64,000 nucleotides of DNA from JAJDXO01 sp965221855. Its GTDB lineage: Bacteria > Pseudomonadota > Alphaproteobacteria > Rhodospirillales > UBA2165. Below are positions 57,429 through 64,000 of this stretch, piece after piece (within the stretch, counting starts at the first letter, position 1; each line of letters begins with the position of its first letter). The DNA is taken from contig CBDCSV010000010.1 of the NCBI GenBank assembly GCA_965221855.1, positions 452,099-516,098 on the forward strand, read 5' to 3'. The translations under genes and the position numbers were made by a program. The notes under the pieces are model-generated. The model was not told the DNA's origin. It made no database searches and saw only the letters and a program-made list of their open reading frames with translations.

Positions 57429-58127
57429 ATGCCGTCACCCGATCAAATCGCCGAAAATCTCGCAGCGGTAAAGCACCGTATGGCCGCCGCGGCGGACGTG
57501 GCCGGGCGGCCCCCCGAAGACGTCCGCCTGGTCGCGGTCTCAAAGGCGCACCCGGCGGAAACCGCCGAGGCCGCGCTCGCCGCCGGCCACCGCCTGTTCG
57601 GCGAAAACCGGGTGCAAGAGGGCGAGGCCAAATGGCCCGGCCTGAAGGCGCGTTTTCCCGACGCCCGGCTGCACCTCATCGGCCCCCTGCAGCGCAACAA
57701 GGCGCGCGCCGCCGTCCAACTGTTCGACGTGATCGAGACCGTCGACCGGCCGAGGCTGGCGGCCCGCCTCGCGCGCCTGATGGACGAGACCGGGCGGCGG
57801 CCCGATTGCCTGATCCAGGTGAACACCGGCGCCGAGCCGCGGAAGGCGGGCGTTCTCCCCGGCGGCGCGGACGCCTTCGTCGCCGAGTGCCGGGAGGGCA
57901 TCGGCCTGCCGGTGCGGGGCCTGATGTGCATTCCGCCGGCGGACGAGGAGCCGGCGCTCCATTTCGCCCTGCTGGCGGAAATCGCCGAGCGCAACGGGCT
58001 CGCCGAACTGAGCATGGGAATGAGCGCCGACTACGAGGCCGCCATCCGCTTCGGCGCCACCCTGGTGCGGGTGGGAACCGCCGTCTTCGGGCCCCTCGCG
58101 CCAACCCCCTCACCCGGCTACGGCTAA
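57429..58127 (+). CDS. yggS: YggS-family PLP-binding protein with repeat-derived C-terminus
   Basis: This 232-residue PLP homeostasis protein (PLPBP) starts at ATG 57429. The PLP lysine is in LVAVSKAHPA (about 37-46), followed by LFGENRVQEGEAKWPGLKAR, LHLIGPLQRNKARAAVQLFD, VNTGAEPRKAGV, GLMCIPPADEE and the phosphate-binding LSMGMSADYEAAIRFGATLV and RVGTAVFG. Family members normally end G-T-x-(I/V)-F-G-x-R. Here VFGPL runs on into APTPSPGYG, whose codons are the R3 repeat (CCCTCACCCGGCTACGGC), with the stop TAA also supplied by it. The core is complete, so activity is expected. Confidence 0.88.
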   Translation: MPSPDQIAENLAAVKHRMAAAADVAGRPPEDVRLVAVSKAHPAETAEAALAAGHRLFGENRVQEGEAKWPGLKARFPDARLHLIGPLQRNKARAAVQLFDVIETVDRPRLAARLARLMDETGRRPDCLIQVNTGAEPRKAGVLPGGADAFVAECREGIGLPVRGLMCIPPADEEPALHFALLAEIAERNGLAELSMGMSADYEAAIRFGATLVRVGTAVFGPLAPTPSPGYG

Positions 58128-58186
58128 GGCTCGCCTGGGCAGTCGCTTCGCTTTGTGCCCTAGCTCGCCAACCCTCCGCATCCCTC
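58098..58186. repeat. R3 repeat overlapping the yggS 3' end
   Basis: CCAACCCCCTCACCCGGCTA runs on to AACCCTCCGCATCCCTC. The first 30 bp are inside the yggS reading frame; the rest leads to IS110 copy 4. Confidence 0.85.
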
Positions 58187-59622
58187 TTGTATGGACGCCT
58201 CCCGGGACGCAAGGACCGATTTCGGTGTGACGGGCAGGCAGATTGCAGCTTTGTATCCGGCCTGTTGATGCGGGACCTGGTGCCCGCTGGCCCTGATGGA
58301 ATCTGCCGATCCGCGCCTCATTTCCCCCACGGGCTTCTCGCCCCTCGAGGGATTCAGGCTTGGCGGATCGCGGTCCGACCTGTTTGCCATCACTCCGTTT
58401 CGTGCCTTGCGCAACCTCTCAGCGGCCACCTCCTCTATCGGTTCGCCGTTCCATCGTCCGCCGCGGCTATGCCGGCCGGCCGACGTAGTTCGCCTGGTAC
58501 GTCCGGTCGTGGGCCAGCAGGGCCCAGATCGTGCGTGCCGTCTTGTTGGCCAGCGCGACGGTGGCGACGTTCATCGGCCGCCGCTCGGCGAGGCGCACCG
58601 CCCATTCGGGCGGCGCCTTGCTGTTGGTGAGCACGGCGCGCGCGCCGTGGATCAGCAGGGTTCGCAAATACCGGTCGCCGCGCTTGGAGATGCCGAGCAT
58701 GCGAACCCGGCCGCCGGTACCGTCGTGGCGCGGCACCAGGCCGAGCCAGGCGGCGAACTCCCGGCCCGACCGGAACGCCGCCGGATCGCCCATCGCGGCG
58801 ACGACGGCGGTCGCGGTCAGCACGCCCACGCCGGGAATCTCGGCGATCCGTCTGCTGTCGGCATTGCCGCGGTGCCACACCCCGATGCGCCGCTCGATCT
58901 CGCCGATCTCTTCATCGAGCCGGCCGATCCGCGCCCACTGCTCGCGAAGCGTGTCGATCACCATCGCCGGCAGCCGCTCCGAGACCCGCGCGAGGGCGCC
59001 GGGCATCGCCTGTCTCATCCCGGCCCGGCCCCGCGGCATCACCTCGCCATATTCCATCAGCAGGCCGCGCAGCCCGTTGGTCTGAGCCGTGCGGAACTTC
59101 ACCAACTGCTGGCGCATCCGGTGAAGCGCCAGGACCGCCTGCTGTTCCTCGCTCTTCACCGCAACGGTCTTGATGCCCGGCATCCGCGCCGCCGTCCAGA
59201 TCGCCCGCGCGTCGTGCGCGTCGTTCTTGTTGCCGATGACAAAGGGACGCACCGCCTTGGCCGGCAACAGCCGCGGCTCGTGGCCGAGCTCCCCAAGCCG
59301 GCGCGCCCAGTGCTGCGAGCCGCCGCAGGCCTCCATCGCGACCAAGCAGGGCGCGCGGTTGGCGAAGTGTTCGAGGAACTTCGCCCGGCTCAGCTTCAGA
59401 TCCATGACCTCGCCCGTCTCCATATCAATCCAGTACAACTGGAACACACGTTTCGCCGTATCCACGCCCACGACAGTTCTGTTAGTCTTCATCTCGGACC
59501 CTCCGGTTTGCCTGTGAAGAGCTTGCTCTTCCCCATTGGTACTTTGATGCCGTCGGCCCGTGAGGGTCCACCCCTTCCGTCGGACTTCCAGCAGCAGCAG
59601 GTGGGAGGCGTCCATCCCATTT
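58187..59622 (-). mobile_element. IS110-family element (IS1111 group), copy 4
   Basis: It is 1436 bp with the subterminal inverted repeats at 58191-58203 and 59603-59615. Target context is the same as in copies 1 and 3 (CCCCAAAGGGGGCGAGGG on one side, GAGGGATGCGGAGGG on the other, read on the transposase strand). Confidence 0.92.
58467..59492 (-). CDS. IS110-family transposase/recombinase, copy 4
   Basis: The 341-residue translation is identical to copy 1, starting at ATG 59492 with GGAGGG upstream. Confidence 0.93.
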   Translation of the reverse strand: MKTNRTVVGVDTAKRVFQLYWIDMETGEVMDLKLSRAKFLEHFANRAPCLVAMEACGGSQHWARRLGELGHEPRLLPAKAVRPFVIGNKNDAHDARAIWTAARMPGIKTVAVKSEEQQAVLALHRMRQQLVKFRTAQTNGLRGLLMEYGEVMPRGRAGMRQAMPGALARVSERLPAMVIDTLREQWARIGRLDEEIGEIERRIGVWHRGNADSRRIAEIPGVGVLTATAVVAAMGDPAAFRSGREFAAWLGLVPRHDGTGGRVRMLGISKRGDRYLRTLLIHGARAVLTNSKAPPEWAVRLAERRPMNVATVALANKTARTIWALLAHDRTYQANYVGRPA

Positions 59623-59725
59623 CCCCAAAGGGGGCGAGGGTTAGGGAGTAGTCCCCTCTCCCCCTACTTCAGGGGGAGAGGGTCACAAGAGATGAGCGTG
59701 AGGGGGTCATGGAAAAGGTGAGGAG
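59623..59725. repeat. R1 repeats right of IS110 copy 4
   Basis: CCCCAAAGGGGGCGAGGGTT then CCCTCTCCCCCTACTTCAGG and GGAGAGGGTCACAAGAGATG. The block ends at the 3' end of the DUF3576 gene. Confidence 0.75.
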
Positions 59726-59727
59726 AA

Positions 59728-60273
59728 TCACCGTGTCGCGGTCTGGTGCCTGAGCTGGCGGGCGCGGGTCAGGATGGCCTCTTCGAGGCGGGCGGACGAA
59801 TCCTTCCGGGTCGAGGCGTCGCGCCAGTTTCCGGCCGAATCCCGGGTCTGGCGGAACAGGGAGACCCGCACGCCGTCGGCCCTGAGCGCCCGGCCCAGGA
59901 TGAACACGTTCATCTTGAACCGCTCCGAGGGCGCCGCCTCGGGCGAGTGCCAGTCGGTGATGATCACCCCGCCGAACGGATCCGCCGACGCGATGGGCCA
60001 GACCGAGACCGTGTCCAGGCTGGCCCGCCAGAGATACGCGTTGACCCCGATCCCGCCGCCGGCATCGCCCGCGCCGGGCGCGGCGTTCAGGTCGAGCAGG
60101 CCGCCCTCGCCGAGCACGCTCTCGCGCTTGTCCAGGATGACCGGGTTGCCGGCCGGATCGTAGAGGTCGGGGAGATTGCTCTCCTGAACCTGCACGCCGT
60201 CGCAGGCGGCCAGCAGCAGCGCCGCCGCCGCGGCGGCCGCCGGCAATCCCCTTGGACCGGTTGTGGCGCCCAT
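59728..60273 (-). CDS. DUF3576-family lipoprotein
   Basis: This 181-residue protein starts at ATG 60273 (GTG 60297 is possible). It has a lipoprotein signal (AAAAAAALLLAACDG) with the lipobox cysteine near residue 24. The mature part has the DUF3576 pattern: GIGVNAYLWRASLDTVSVWP, ADPFGGVIITDWHSP, RFKMNVFILGRALRADGVRV, and DASTRKDSSARLEEAILTRA. The family is alphaproteobacterial, outer-membrane associated and of unknown function. It is often found near leuS and yggS-type genes, as here. Confidence 0.85.
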   Translation of the reverse strand: MGATTGPRGLPAAAAAAALLLAACDGVQVQESNLPDLYDPAGNPVILDKRESVLGEGGLLDLNAAPGAGDAGGGIGVNAYLWRASLDTVSVWPIASADPFGGVIITDWHSPEAAPSERFKMNVFILGRALRADGVRVSLFRQTRDSAGNWRDASTRKDSSARLEEAILTRARQLRHQTATR

Positions 60274-60392
60274 GTTTCCGTACTTTTCCCGTACCAACCC
60301 AGTTCGCGGGACCGGCCGGCCGTCTCCGGCGGCCCGTCACGGCGGCCACTATACAGCCTGCGCGCGGCATAGCCAACTTTCCCTCCCTCTCC

Positions 60393-61672
60393 GGTGACGT
60401 AAAAATTTATGTGTCAGTTGGGAATGGGGTACTCCCTGTGGTTTACGACAACCGCAAGAAGGAGCACCCCGATGCCACAGCAAGCTGTAACGATTGAGAA
60501 CCTACCACAAGCCTTTGAGGTGGTGAAGGAGATGCAAGCAGGCGGATTGGACTGGGGCGAGGGTTATCGCCCGCTTGGCCGCCAGGCGCTGGCCGAGATC
60601 ATCGAGGGCCGGATGGCCGAGGCGGTGGATCGCTGGCTCGACGGCCTCGATGGCAGCGCTATGCGCGACCGGCGCAACGGCACCTACCGGCGCCGCCTGC
60701 TCAGCGAGCTCGGCGACATCGAGCTCAACGTGCCGCGCACCCGGCACTTCTGCCCGACCGAGGTTCTGAAGAGCTACGCAAGGCGCGCTCCAGAGATCGA
60801 CCGCGCCATCCTGGCCGGCTTCGTGCTGGGGCTCTCGACCCGCAAGGTCGGCGAGGTCCTGCTTGCCCTGCTCGGGCGTCCGGTCTCGGCCGCGACGGTG
60901 AGCCGGGTCGCCAAGACCCTCGATCTGTCGGTCGCCGCATTCCACCGCCGGCCGCTGAAGAACGCCTACAAGGCGCTGATGCTCGACGGCGTGGTGCTGG
61001 CCTGCAAGACCGGCGCCGGCGCGCTCAGGAGGCCGGTCCTGGTGGCGCTGGGCATACGGCACGACGGCAAGAAGGAGATTATCGACTTCCAACTCGCCGC
61101 CAGCGAGAGCGCCGCGGAGTGGGAGCGCTTCCTCACCGCGTTGCACCGCCGCGGCCTCACCGGCGAGGGCCTTGAGATGATCTGCGTTGATGGCGGCCAA
61201 GGCCTGCTCGCCGCCTTGCCGATCGTCTATCACGGCATCCCCGTTCAGAGGTGCTGGGCGCACAAAATCAGGAACATCCTCAACAAGGTCCGCGTAGCCG
61301 ACCAGCAGGCCGTCAAGGCCGACGTCCACGCCGTCATGAATGCCCCCAACCGCCGCAAGGCCGAGACCGCCGCCCGCCGCTTCGCCGACGCCTGGGAAGA
61401 TACCTACCCCAAGGCCGTCGCCTGCCTGCGCAACGACCTCGACGACCTGCTCACCTGCTTCCGCTACAAGGACCTCGCCGAGCGAAAGCAGGTCAGGACC
61501 ACCAATGCCATCGAACGGAGGTTCCGCGAGGTTCGCAGACGAACCCGGCCCATGGGAACCTTCCAGGATAAAACCTCAATGGACCGCATCCTCTTCGCGG
61601 TCTTCATTCACGAAAACAAGTCTCAGGGAATCAGTACCCCAGTCTCCCTGACACATAACTCTTGACGTTACC
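60393..61672 (+). mobile_element. IS256-family insertion sequence, copy B
   Basis: The element is 1280 bp with the same ends as copy A. It is flanked by the 9-bp direct repeat TCCCTCTCC (60384-60392 and 61673-61681), which is R1 sequence. Confidence 0.97.
60472..61665 (+). CDS. IS256-family (Mutator-type) transposase, copy B
   Basis: This 397-residue product starts at ATG 60472. The catalytic residues are as in copy A. It differs from copy A by GTFQDKT versus GTFKDKT. A further base difference lies upstream of the start. Both copies look intact. Confidence 0.93.
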   Translation: MPQQAVTIENLPQAFEVVKEMQAGGLDWGEGYRPLGRQALAEIIEGRMAEAVDRWLDGLDGSAMRDRRNGTYRRRLLSELGDIELNVPRTRHFCPTEVLKSYARRAPEIDRAILAGFVLGLSTRKVGEVLLALLGRPVSAATVSRVAKTLDLSVAAFHRRPLKNAYKALMLDGVVLACKTGAGALRRPVLVALGIRHDGKKEIIDFQLAASESAAEWERFLTALHRRGLTGEGLEMICVDGGQGLLAALPIVYHGIPVQRCWAHKIRNILNKVRVADQQAVKADVHAVMNAPNRRKAETAARRFADAWEDTYPKAVACLRNDLDDLLTCFRYKDLAERKQVRTTNAIERRFREVRRRTRPMGTFQDKTSMDRILFAVFIHENKSQGISTPVSLTHNS

Positions 61673-61960
61673 TCCCTCTCCCCAAAACTTTTCCCTCTCC
61701 CCCCTCCGGGGGGCGAGGGAGCGCTCTTCCCCTCTCCCCCTTTTTCAGGGGGAGAGGGTCAGGGTGAGGGGGTCATAAGATATGAGGGTGGGGGTGAGGA
61801 TGATTCAACCCTTCTCCGTGGTCTCTGTGTCCTCTGTGGTGAAATCCTGTTCCCCCTCACCCAGCTACGGCTAAGGCTCGCAAGCTCGCCAAGCCTCCGC
61901 ATCCCTCTCCCCCTGAAGAAGGGGGCGAGGGAGGGGGGATATTAAATGCGTGGGGGTGAC
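61673..61960. repeat. Compound repeat block right of IS256 copy B
   Basis: R1 hairpins (near 61695 and 61735), R2 (CTTCTCCGTGGTCTCTGTGT), R3 (CCCTCACCCAGCTACGGCTA) and R1 again (CCCCTGAAGAAGGGGGCGAG). There is no gene in this 320-bp gap. Confidence 0.82.
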
Positions 61961-61996
61961 ATAAACATGAAACGGGCGGGGGAGCGGTCGTTCGGC

Positions 61997-62584
61997 TCAT
62001 TCCCCGCCGCCGCCGGCCCCCTCGGGCCAGAGCGCGTCCAGCGGGAAGGAAATGGCGTCGAACGGCGGCTGCGATACCGGCGCGTCGTCGGCAAGCGTTT
62101 CCAGCAGCGTCCACCGGCCCTCGCGCAGTTCGAAGACTTCCAGCGTCATCGCGTCCGGGTCGACGAACCACAAATGCGAGACCCCCTCGCGGGCGTAGAC
62201 CGACGCTTTCTCGTGACGGTCGATGCGCCGGGTCGAGGGCGAAAGCACCTCGCAGGCCCAGTCCGGCGCAACCTCGAAATACGCCGCGTCGGGGTACTCC
62301 GGCATCGTCCGCCGCCGCCAGCCCGCCAGATCCGGCACCACGATGTCCGCGTCCAAATGCAGTTCCGGCTCGTCCACGATCCACCAGCCGCCGGGGCCGC
62401 CGCGCCCTCTGTCATAAGGACCGACAAGCTCGCCGCCTATAATGGAGCTTGCCCGCGCATGGCGCGCGGCGGGCCTCGGATGGGTATGGAGCCTGCCCGA
62501 GAGCACTTCCGCCACCAGGTGGGGCGGGGCGTCAAGCACGTCCCGGTAGTCCGCCCGTCTCTCCGTCCTGGCCGGAGCCGTCAT
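61997..62584 (-). CDS. Uma2-family (DUF820) endonuclease-like protein
   Basis: This 195-residue protein starts at ATG 62584. It has the Uma2 PD-(D/E)xK-like fold: HLVAEVLSGRLHTHPRPAAR near 20-40, HLDADIVVPDLAGWRRRTMP near 90-110 with the V-PDL-x-W motif, and APDWACEVLSPSTRRIDRHE near 115-137 with the E-V-LSPST-K/R-D motif. KASVYAREGVSHLWFVDPD and LEVFELREGRW follow. Uma2 genes are abundant in bacteria with many mobile elements; the role is unknown. The C-terminus is Gly-rich (EGAGGGGE). Confidence 0.8.
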   Translation of the reverse strand: MTAPARTERRADYRDVLDAPPHLVAEVLSGRLHTHPRPAARHARASSIIGGELVGPYDRGRGGPGGWWIVDEPELHLDADIVVPDLAGWRRRTMPEYPDAAYFEVAPDWACEVLSPSTRRIDRHEKASVYAREGVSHLWFVDPDAMTLEVFELREGRWTLLETLADDAPVSQPPFDAISFPLDALWPEGAGGGGE

Positions 62585-62689
62585 GCGCTCCTCCCTCCTC
62601 CCTCCGACCATAGCGCCGAACCGCGGCATCGGCAACAACGCCGCCGGCGGGCTCCCCGTCCGCCCTTTTTTGTGCCCCTCCCCCCGAAT

Positions 62690-62926
62690 CCCATTCCCTC
62701 TCCCCCTTCTTCAGGGGGAGAGGGTCAGGGTGAGGGGGTCATGGGATATGCGGGTGAGGGTGATTCAACCCTTCTCTGTGATCTCCGTGTGCTCCGTGGT
62801 GAAATAATTTTCCCCCTCACCCAGCTTCGGCTAAGGCTCGCAAGCTCGCCAAGCCTTCGCAACCCTCTCCCCCTTTCAGGGGGCGAGGGAAGGGGGCGAG
62901 GGAGCGCTCTTTTCCTCTCCCCCTCG
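62690..62926. repeat. Compound repeat block left of IS5 copy 2
   Basis: R1 hairpin (CCCTCTCCCCCTTCTTCAGG), R2 (TTCTCTGTGATCTCCGTGTG), R3 (CCCTCACCCAGCTTCGGCTA) and further R1 runs, ending in the R1 half-site CTCTCCCCCTC taken by IS5 copy 2. Confidence 0.82.
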
Positions 62927-64000
62927 GGATTCCTCTGCGAAAAGGGGATTCCCGATGGGTTTGAGATGTGATTCATTGGTGTCATCAACCGTTGGAGGGG
63001 TCGATGAGCGGCAAGGGTCAGTTGGGTTTCGCGGAAGCGTTTGTCTCTCCGGGTCTTGGGTCCAACCCGAAGCTGGAGCGTCTGGATGAGCTGATCGACT
63101 GGTCTCCGCTCGGGCGCCTGGCGTCGGAGGTCCGCCCGGGGCGCCGGGGCCGTCCGCCCTATGCGCCCTTGTCGATGTTGAAGGCGCTCTATCTGCAGGC
63201 GCTCTACGATCTGTCGGACCCGGGCCTGGAGGAAGCGCTGCTGGACCGGCTGTCGTTCCGGCGTTTCTGCGGCTTTGCGCTGGACGCCCCGACGCCGGAC
63301 GAGACCACGATCTGGCGCTTCCGGGAAGATGCGGTCGCGGTGCTGGAAGCGGCCTTCGAGGAGATCAACCGCCAACTCGACGCGAAGGGGCTGCTGGTGC
63401 GCAAGGGCACGCTGATGGACGCCACCCTGGTGGCCTCGGCCTCGCGCCCGCCGCCCTACAAGGCCGGCGCGGGGGCCAGGCACCCGCGCGAGCCCGATGC
63501 CGACTGGACCATGCGGAACGGCAAGGCCTTTTTCGGCTACAAGGCGCATGTCGGCGTCGACCGGGGCTCGAGCCTGGTCCGGCGGGCGGGCATGACCTCG
63601 GCCAAGATCTATGAGAGCACGGTCGCCGACGGGCTGATCTCTGGCGACGAGGGCGCGGCCTACGGCGACAAGGCCTACGAGCACAAGGGCCGCCGCGCCC
63701 GGCTCAAGGCGGCCGGGATCAAGGACCGCATCATGCACCGGCGGCACAAGCACACCCCCCGGCTGCCCCATTGGCAGCAGCGCCGCAACGACCTGATCGC
63801 GCGGCATCGGGCACCGGTCGAGGCGGTGTTCTCCGCCCTCAAGCGGCTTTACGGGCTGCGCCGCGCAAAGGGCCTCACCCTCGAAAGAAACACCGCCCGC
63901 CTGATGGCCGCGGTCACCGTCTACAACCTTCGAAGAGCCAGCAGCCTGCTCGCCGGACCCTGAGGGACCGGTGCGCCCGAAAACCGAAAACCCACCGCAA
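62927..64000 (+). mobile_element. IS5-family insertion sequence, copy 2 (runs off the window)
   Basis: The left end GGATTCCTCTGCGAAAAGGG matches copy 1. At 1182 bp the right end would fall near 64108, outside the window. It is inserted in an R1 repeat. Confidence 0.9.
63004..63963 (+). CDS. IS5-family transposase, copy 2
   Basis: This 319-residue transposase is identical in translation to copy 1, starting at ATG 63004 with GGAGGGG upstream and ending RRASSLLAGP. DDE residues are present. Confidence 0.93.
   Translation: MSGKGQLGFAEAFVSPGLGSNPKLERLDELIDWSPLGRLASEVRPGRRGRPPYAPLSMLKALYLQALYDLSDPGLEEALLDRLSFRRFCGFALDAPTPDETTIWRFREDAVAVLEAAFEEINRQLDAKGLLVRKGTLMDATLVASASRPPPYKAGAGARHPREPDADWTMRNGKAFFGYKAHVGVDRGSSLVRRAGMTSAKIYESTVADGLISGDEGAAYGDKAYEHKGRRARLKAAGIKDRIMHRRHKHTPRLPHWQQRRNDLIARHRAPVEAVFSALKRLYGLRRAKGLTLERNTARLMAAVTVYNLRRASSLLAGP

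Noticed and set aside
1..64000. tRNA, rRNA or riboswitch genes
   Set aside because: I looked for T-loop GGTTCGAATCC-type strings, rRNA cores and classic riboswitch motifs and saw none; a covariance-model search would be needed to exclude them.

Overview
The window is high-GC DNA from an alphaproteobacterium, most likely Rhodospirillales-like. The grounds are general: TAXI-type TRAP transporters, a tungstate-type ABC transporter, a DUF3576 lipoprotein, a DUF1127 protein, a MocR regulator, and the remains of an ftsK-lolA-xth neighbourhood that is typical of alphaproteobacteria. I saw no tRNA, rRNA or CRISPR array.

Layout. (1) 1-6356: a YfhO-like membrane protein; a zinc-homeostasis relic (cation-efflux fragment, Zur-like palindrome, stand-alone CobW C-terminal domain); then a three-gene run encoding an M24 peptidase-fold protein, a divergent KdsB-like cytidylyltransferase and a gamma-resorcylate-decarboxylase-type amidohydrolase. 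(2) 6356-7405: the first of three IS630 copies. (3) 7479-24676: accessory metabolism and transport. It holds two SAM methyltransferases, a DUF1330 protein, a three-gene cobalt nitrile hydratase / thiocyanate hydrolase-type enzyme, a GST, two paralogous IclR regulators sharing a palindromic operator, a NIPSNAP protein, a WrbA-like flavoprotein, tupBCA, two EamA exporters, a thioesterase, and a duplicated TAXI-TRAP system in which one permease copy has been reduced to its C-terminus. (4) 24199-36613: an island-like segment with a 23-copy heptanucleotide tandem repeat, nested insertion sequences, a 5'-truncated secreted protein, an N-terminally truncated NACHT-type alpha-solenoid protein, a secreted ankyrin protein, a tyrosine integrase, a small palindromic MITE-like element, a VbhA-like small protein and two IS630-type elements sharing one TA. 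(5) 36613-64000: a core-genome neighbourhood (mocR, DUF1127, ftsK, lolA, xth, thiE-like, yggS, DUF3576 lipoprotein) split apart by insertion sequences, two inverted identical porin genes, a HigBA-type toxin-antitoxin pair and a Uma2 protein.

The strongest structural theme is the last 23 kb. A compound dispersed repeat is present in about fourteen blocks. It consists of R1, a CCCTCTCCCCC...GGGGGAGAGGG hairpin; R2, an ACCACGGAG-type stretch; and R3, a CCCTCACCCAGCTACGG-type stretch. All four IS110/IS1111-group copies, both IS5 copies and one IS256 copy are inserted in R1. Element ends can be fixed to the base in many cases from target duplications (IS66: 8 bp GTTGATGC; IS256: 9 bp GCGTTTCAT and TCCCTCTCC; IS630: TA within CTAG), so the order of insertions can be read directly. 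No single wholly new system is proven. The best candidates for follow-up are the repeat-directed IS1111 elements with a probable bridge RNA, the KdsB-like/M24/decarboxylase operon, and the orphan CobW C-terminal domain behind a Zur-like box.
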